A stretch of 18,271 bases of DNA, taken from positions 1-18,271 of the forward strand of contig CAKTAA010000044.1 in the NCBI GenBank assembly GCA_934526185.1, read 5' to 3'. Positions 13,495 to 18,271 of this stretch are shown in pieces. The stretch comes from an uncultured Eubacteriales bacterium. Lineage in GTDB: Bacteria; Bacillota; Clostridia; Oscillospirales; CAG-272. The notes under the pieces are model-generated. The model did not search any database. It was given only the letters and a program-made list of their open reading frames with translations, and was not told where the DNA came from. Position 1 is the first letter of the stretch; each line of letters starts with the position of its first letter. The position numbers were made by a program, and so were the translations under genes.

Positions 13495-14445
13495 ACTCGT
13501 TTTATTTCCAAACGGCATAACCGTATCACGCATCCGGCAAACCGCAGATACAAATTTCTCGTCGGTTTCTGTTAAACGATAACCCTGTCGATGTATCAGA
13601 ACATCCTTATATACCTTCTGGCCGGAGGGACAGGTTTTCTGCACCAGCCTGTATTGATTCAACAGGTGCTGCGGGACAGGAGAAACCCACATGAAAGTAT
13701 GAGGAACACGGCTGAGCAAATCCATCTGGCTACTTCTTTCAAAGACATATATATGCTTTACCACGTTTTCCGTCATCTCCGCTTTTCTCGCATCAACCGC
13801 CGGCAACGACGGTACAAACGGATCGGCATGGGCAATTTCCGTATACGGCTGAAAATCTCCGATTTCCAAGTCATTCCGCCCGGCGAGCGGATGGCTTGCA
13901 GACATAAGCGCCACATGAGTGAATTCCGCAATAACCTGGGACGATATTCCTTTATCGTGCAGCATTGCCTGGAAATACTGTTCAAATTTTTTCTGATACC
14001 GTATAATTCCAAGCCTGTAGTCCGCCTGAAGAAGATTGTCAATCGCCCGGATAGCATTGGTTTCCTTATAATATATCTCCATCCGTCCGCTGTTTTCCAA
14101 AGAATCAAGCTCCGACAGAAAATTCGTAAACGCACAGGCTATATAACTGGCCCGCGGCACAGACACAGTGAATCTGACGCGATCTCCGCAGTTCGTATTA
14201 TATAACGCTTCCACCTCTTCTATCTGCGACAATATCCTTTTCGCATGCTGTAAAAATTCTTCTCCCTGCGGAGTAGGAGACATCCCCTTTGATGTCCTTT
14301 TAAAAATGGTAATGCCCAGCGATTCTTCGAGCTCCTTTATCGCGCGGCTCAAATTGGGCTGTCCCATAAATAGATTTTCTGCGGCCCGGTTGATAGAACG
14401 CGTTCTTTCTACCTCTATAGCATATTTCCAATGCAGAATGTTCAC
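13477..14445 (-). CDS. LysR-family transcriptional regulator
   Basis: A 322-residue regulator. Residues 3-62 form the LysR winged helix-turn-helix (SINRAAENLFMGQPNLSRAI, then a TPQGE element near 58-61). Residues 90-300 form the periplasmic-binding-protein-like effector domain. Effector and targets cannot be read from sequence. The start is a GTG at 14445; GAGGTG lies 7 bases upstream and the usual M-N-x-L-x-W opening follows directly. The 137-base gap to purL holds the purL terminator and a 5-7-5 dyad, ACCGC/GCGGT (14479-14495), a possible autoregulatory site. It reads in the same direction as rex-adhE but has its own terminator. Whether it controls fermentation genes is open, because LysR regulators often control a divergent neighbour and here no divergent gene exists. 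Confidence 0.93.
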   Translation of the reverse strand: MNILHWKYAIEVERTRSINRAAENLFMGQPNLSRAIKELEESLGITIFKRTSKGMSPTPQGEEFLQHAKRILSQIEEVEALYNTNCGDRVRFTVSVPRASYIACAFTNFLSELDSLENSGRMEIYYKETNAIRAIDNLLQADYRLGIIRYQKKFEQYFQAMLHDKGISSQVIAEFTHVALMSASHPLAGRNDLEIGDFQPYTEIAHADPFVPSLPAVDARKAEMTENVVKHIYVFERSSQMDLLSRVPHTFMWVSPVPQHLLNQYRLVQKTCPSGQKVYKDVLIHRQGYRLTETDEKFVSAVCRMRDTVMPFGNKTSKDISI

Positions 14446-14478
14446 GTTGAGGCACCTCTTTCAGTTTGGGTTCAGACA

Positions 14479-14495
14479 ACCGCATTTTCAGCGGT
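14479..14495. promoter_or_regulatory. Dyad upstream of the LysR gene
   Basis: ACCGC and GCGGT are separated by seven bases, ending 34 bases before the LysR start codon. Position and size would suit a self-binding site of the regulator, but the family T-N11-A signature is not diagnostic here. Confidence 0.25.
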
Positions 14496-14548
14496 GCATT
14501 TGATTTTCGGCGTACATCTTCACACTGTAGAAAACAAAGAAACAGATA

Positions 14549-14576
14549 GGCAGGAGGGACCGGCAGTCCTCCTGCC
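14549..14576 (-). terminator. Intrinsic terminator of purL
   Basis: GGCAGGAGG (14549-14557) pairs perfectly with CCTCCTGCC (14568-14576) across a 10-base loop. On the minus strand it starts 6 bases after the purL stop codon and is followed by a loosely T-rich stretch (TATCTGTTTCTTTGTTTTC). Confidence 0.8.
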
Positions 14577-14582
14577 GCCCTA

Positions 14583-17500
14583 TTACTGAAAATACGCGAC
14601 GCCGGAGGCAAATATTTTCTGATCCTTATCCCCCGGAATATTTATACCGACATACGAGCCGATTCTTTCACTATGTCCCATTTTCCCGAACACTCTGCCA
14701 TCCGGACTCAATATGCCTTCTATAGCATAAACCGACGCATTGGGGTTATACCGGATATCCATCGTGGGATCGCCGTTCAAATTGACATACTGTGTAGCGA
14801 CCTGGCCGTTGTCAATCAGATCCTGCAGCACTTTTTCAGGGGCTGTAAACCGTCCCTCGCCATGGGAAATAGGAACGGTGTGAATGTCCCCTTCCTTCAC
14901 CAGCGACAGCCAAGGCGTATGAACTGATGAAATTCTCGTGTGAACCATCATCGACTGGTGCCTTCCGATTTTGTTAAAGGTCAGTGTTGGAGAATCCGCC
15001 GTCATTTCATCCATAATTTTTCCGTACGGCAGCAGTCCCAGCTTGATCAGAGCCTGAAAGCCGTTGCAGATACCGAGAATCAGGCCGTCACGTCTGTCGA
15101 GCAAATTTGAAACCTCTTCCTTGATGCGCGCATTCCGCAGTACGGCGGTAATGAATTTTCCGGATCCGTCCGGTTCGTCTCCGCCCGAAAAGCCGCCCGG
15201 CAGCATAAGAATCTGGCTCTTTGACAGAGCCTGTGCCATCCGTTCAATCGATTCGGCAAGCGCGGAAGCGTTCATATTGCGGAAAACAAGAATTTCAGTT
15301 TCCGCTCCCGCCGCGTCAAACTGCCGTTTGGTATCGTATTCACAGTTGGTTCCAGGGAAAACAGGTATCAGCACACGCGGCTTTGCAACACGCACTGTTG
15401 GTTTGATCTGAGGACGTTTCCGGCAGGAAAGTGTCTCAACGATATGTTCACCGACGTCAGGCGCGCGAGTCGGGAAAACCGATTCCAGCGGCTCTTTCCA
15501 CGCATCCACCAGCTCTTCAATTGCAATTGTTTCATTTCCGATAAGAATATTCGGCGTATCCTTAGTATGGCCTAACAATTCTCCCTTCAGCGTCTCCGTT
15601 GTTTCCACCACAAACGCGCCGTAATAGCTGCTAAAGAGCTTCTGCTTTGTCATCTGCTGATCAAAATTAAATCCGATATGATTTCCGAAAGTCATTTTGG
15701 TTATTGCTTCAGCTATTCCTCCGTATCCGACAGCATAGCAGGAGAGTATCTTTCCCTTTGCTGCCAGCTGATGTACATAGCGGAATAATCCCAATATGTC
15801 TTCCCGATTCGGAAGGCCGTCCTTTTCATAGTGCGGCGACAGGAAATACACGCAGCTTCCCGCCTTTTTGAATTCGGGTGTCAGCAAAGCCGCCGCATCA
15901 GTCTGCGAAACCGCAAAAGATACCAAGGTAGGCGGTACATCGATACGTTCAAACGTACCGGACATGCTGTCCTTTCCGCCGATGGACGCTACGCTGAAAT
16001 CCATCTGTGCGCGGAACGCTCCCAAAAGAGCTGCCGCGGGTTGTCCATAACGTTCCGGCTCATTCTGCGGCTTGGCAAAATACTCTTGGAAGGTAAGATA
16101 GCAGCTTTCATAGCTGACCCCGGCCGCAATCAATTTTGCAAGAGATGACAGTACCGCGTAATAGGCGCCGTGATACGGACTTTTTTCGGAAATGTACGGG
16201 TCAAAGCCGTAAGCCATAACAGAAGCCGTTGTAGTCTCTCCGCTCAGCACAGGAATTTTTGCAGCCATATACTGCGGCGCAGTCAACTGATACCTGCCGC
16301 CGAACGGCATGACAACCGTAGACGCACCTATTGTTGAGTCAAACCGCTCTGAAAGTCCTTTCTGTGAACAAATGTTCAGATCTCCAAGCATGCCGAAAAT
16401 CATTGTTTTGGCATCCCCAGTAGGCAGTTTTTCGATTAAATTGTGAAACAACCCTTCTGTTTTTGATGGCGGAATGATGACAGCCGTATGCTTTTCAGCA
16501 CCGTTGGAATTCAGAAAATCACGCGATAGATCGACAATTGTATTGCCATTCCAAACCATTTTGAGTCTCGGCTCCGAAAGCACGATTGCAACTTCCGTTG
16601 CCTCAAGGTTTTCCTCCTCCGCCAATTTAATAAAACTAGACACGCATTCAGGACCTACGACGACAGCCATACGCTCCTGAGATTCAGAGATGGCCAGTTC
16701 CGTTCCGTCCAGTCCTTCGTACTTTTTGGGAACACGCGACAGGTCGATTTGCAGTCCGTCCGCCAATTCTCCAATGGCAACGGAGACGCCGCCCGCCCCG
16801 AAATCATTACACCGTTTAATCAATTTGGTTGCCTCAGGGTTGCGGAACAAACGCTGAATCTTTCTTTCCTCCGGCGGATTTCCCTTTTGTACCTCTGCCC
16901 CGCAGGTAGAAAGGCTTTCCTTAGTATGCGCTTTCGAGGAGCCTGTAGCTCCGCCACAGCCGTCGCGTCCTGTCCTTCCGCCGAGTAGTATGACAACGTC
17001 TCCCGGCTCCGGAGACTTACGGATAACATTTTCCTCCGGTGCCGCGGCAATGACAGCGCCGATTTCCATACGCTTGGCTACATAATTCGGATGATAAATT
17101 TCATACACTCCGCCCGTTGCCAGTCCGATCTGGTTGCCGTATGAGCTGTAACCGTTGGCGGCGCCCGTGGTGATTTTTGACTGTGGGAGCTTGCCGGGTA
17201 TGGTATCGCGCACAGATACGCGGGGATCCGCCGCACCCGTTACGCGCATTGCCTGGTATACATATGAGCGTCCCGACAAGGGATCCCGTATAGCTCCGCC
17301 AAGGCAGGTCGCCGCGCCGCCGAAAGGCTCGATTTCCGTAGGATGATTATGTGTTTCGTTTTTAAACATCAGCAGCCAAGGCTGCTCCTCGCCGTCCACA
17401 TTGACGCGGATTTTAACCGAGCAGGCGTTGATCTCCTCGGATTCGTCCAGTCCGCTGAGTTTTCCCGTTTTTCTGAGATATTTCGCCGCCATGGTAGCAA

Positions 17501-18271
17501 TATCCATCATTGTGACGTTTTTCTCACGCGTGCCGTAAACGATTTCCCGTTTTGCCAAATAATCCTCAAAGGTTTCCTTGATACATTCATCATGAATGAT
17601 GACGTCATCGATTGCTGTCAAAAAAGTTGTGTGCCGGCAGTGGTCGGACCAATAGGAATCCAGCAACCGGATTTCGGTTATCGTCGGTTCCCGGCGCTCT
17701 TCCTCGCGGAAGTAGCGCTGACAGAATGAAATATCGTCAACATCCATTGCAAGGCCATATTCCTTTAGAAATGTTTGCAGCTCTCCGTTATTCATCTGCA
17801 GAAAGCCCGTCAGCGTCTCAACATTCTGCGGTATTTCATAATCAGCCGCCAGCGTTTCAAAAACGTCCAATCCGGCCTCTCTGCATTCTACAGGATTTAT
17901 CACATACTTGCGCACCGCGTTATAAGCTGTGTCGGTAAGCCGTCCCTCGAGATACAAAATTCGTGCAGTTCTTACCGTCGGGCGTTCTCCCTGGGAAAGC
18001 AGTTGTATGCACTGTGCGGCAGAATCCGCACGCTGATCGTATTGACCGGGCAGATATTCCACTGCAAGAATCCGGCTTTCCTTCTCCGGTGTTGGCAATT
18101 CTTCATATATCACGTCTGTCTGCGGCTCGGAAAAGATCGTTCTTTTTGCCCTCTCGAATACCTCCGTGTCAACGCCCTCCACATCATACCGGTGGAACAG
18201 ACGGACACCGGTCAGACTGTCAATTCGGAGATTGTATCGCAGATCTCTGCACAGAGACTGCGCCTCCCCTG
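14583..18271 (-). CDS. purL: Phosphoribosylformylglycinamidine synthase, single-chain PurL (5' end outside window)
   Basis: The frame stays open to the right edge, with 1228 residues visible; only about 10-15 N-terminal residues should be missing. The enzyme makes FGAM from FGAR, glutamine and ATP in purine synthesis. The visible start (R-Y-N-L-R-I-D, then V-x-RLFHRYDVEGVD) matches the PurS-like N-terminal domain, so the GTG at 18182 is internal, not the start. Two AIRS-type halves follow, with NHPTEIEPFGGAATCLGG and SRDFLNSNG as recognisable parts. The C-terminal class I glutaminase domain has catalytic Cys in GICNGFQ (codon 15066-15068) and the H-x-E pair in GHSER. It belongs to the clade of large fused enzymes common in Clostridia. 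A terminator follows directly. Confidence 0.95.
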   Translation of the reverse strand, partial: GEAQSLCRDLRYNLRIDSLTGVRLFHRYDVEGVDTEVFERAKRTIFSEPQTDVIYEELPTPEKESRILAVEYLPGQYDQRADSAAQCIQLLSQGERPTVRTARILYLEGRLTDTAYNAVRKYVINPVECREAGLDVFETLAADYEIPQNVETLTGFLQMNNGELQTFLKEYGLAMDVDDISFCQRYFREEERREPTITEIRLLDSYWSDHCRHTTFLTAIDDVIIHDECIKETFEDYLAKREIVYGTREKNVTMMDIATMAAKYLRKTGKLSGLDESEEINACSVKIRVNVDGEEQPWLLMFKNETHNHPTEIEPFGGAATCLGGAIRDPLSGRSYVYQAMRVTGAADPRVSVRDTIPGKLPQSKITTGAANGYSSYGNQIGLATGGVYEIYHPNYVAKRMEIGAVIAAAPEENVIRKSPEPGDVVILLGGRTGRDGCGGATGSSKAHTKESLSTCGAEVQKGNPPEERKIQRLFRNPEATKLIKRCNDFGAGGVSVAIGELADGLQIDLSRVPKKYEGLDGTELAISESQERMAVVVGPECVSSFIKLAEEENLEATEVAIVLSEPRLKMVWNGNTIVDLSRDFLNSNGAEKHTAVIIPPSKTEGLFHNLIEKLPTGDAKTMIFGMLGDLNICSQKGLSERFDSTIGASTVVMPFGGRYQLTAPQYMAAKIPVLSGETTTASVMAYGFDPYISEKSPYHGAYYAVLSSLAKLIAAGVSYESCYLTFQEYFAKPQNEPERYGQPAAALLGAFRAQMDFSVASIGGKDSMSGTFERIDVPPTLVSFAVSQTDAAALLTPEFKKAGSCVYFLSPHYEKDGLPNREDILGLFRYVHQLAAKGKILSCYAVGYGGIAEAITKMTFGNHIGFNFDQQMTKQKLFSSYYGAFVVETTETLKGELLGHTKDTPNILIGNETIAIEELVDAWKEPLESVFPTRAPDVGEHIVETLSCRKRPQIKPTVRVAKPRVLIPVFPGTNCEYDTKRQFDAAGAETEILVFRNMNASALAESIERMAQALSKSQILMLPGGFSGGDEPDGSGKFITAVLRNARIKEEVSNLLDRRDGLILGICNGFQALIKLGLLPYGKIMDEMTADSPTLTFNKIGRHQSMMVHTRISSVHTPWLSLVKEGDIHTVPISHGEGRFTAPEKVLQDLIDNGQVATQYVNLNGDPTMDIRYNPNASVYAIEGILSPDGRVFGKMGHSERIGSYVGINIPGDKDQKIFASGVAYFQ

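Noticed and set aside
18180..18182. GTG at 18182 as the purL start
   Set aside because: The frame is open to the right edge and the upstream residues match the normal PurL N-terminus, so this codon is internal.

Overview
This window looks like a chromosomal segment of a strictly fermentative, low-to-moderate GC Firmicute, most likely a Clostridia-class anaerobe. The basis is content: two [FeFe] hydrogenases, a bifunctional AdhE next to the redox repressor Rex, the single-chain PurL with a fused glutaminase domain, a DUF1700/HAAS-type membrane protein, AGGAGG-type ribosome sites and AT-rich intergenic promoters. I see no insertion sequence, prophage, CRISPR array, tRNA or rRNA. Every gene except trmB is on the minus strand.

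Layout from left to right: the 5' end of a pepD-type dipeptidase leaves the left edge (minus); a 71-residue DUF378 membrane protein; a strong terminator; a two-gene unit encoding a DUF4097-like surface protein and a HAAS/DUF1700 membrane protein (translationally coupled by ATGA); the lone plus-strand gene trmB, whose leader overlaps a divergently read promoter; a 333-base AT-rich convergent gap; then a four-gene hydrogenase operon. Read on the minus strand, that operon runs thioredoxin-like [2Fe-2S] ferredoxin, sensory-type [FeFe] hydrogenase with a PAS domain, SpoIIE-type protein phosphatase, and group-B-type [FeFe] hydrogenase, closing at a hairpin. Next come an aminoglycoside-phosphotransferase-fold kinase, adhE, rex, a LysR regulator, and a nearly complete purL that leaves the right edge.

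Functional picture: rex and adhE are 21 bases apart behind one good promoter with a Rex-like operator over its -10 box, so NADH/NAD+ status probably sets ethanol formation. The hydrogenase operon resembles the hfs (hydrogenase-Fe-S) type seen in thermophilic Clostridia and the 'phosphatase-linked' sensory hydrogenases. The most interesting idea is that the PAS-containing hydrogenase reads H2 or redox state and passes it to the PP2C-type phosphatase, while the second hydrogenase and the ferredoxin supply or respond to electrons. No kinase, anti-sigma factor, antagonist or hydrogenase maturase (HydE/F/G) gene lies in the window, so the phosphatase target is unknown.

Several ORF starts were moved to downstream codons with better Shine-Dalgarno sites (DUF378, trmB, ferredoxin, sensory hydrogenase, phosphotransferase, rex). 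purL was extended to the right edge because its frame stays open and family-like there.
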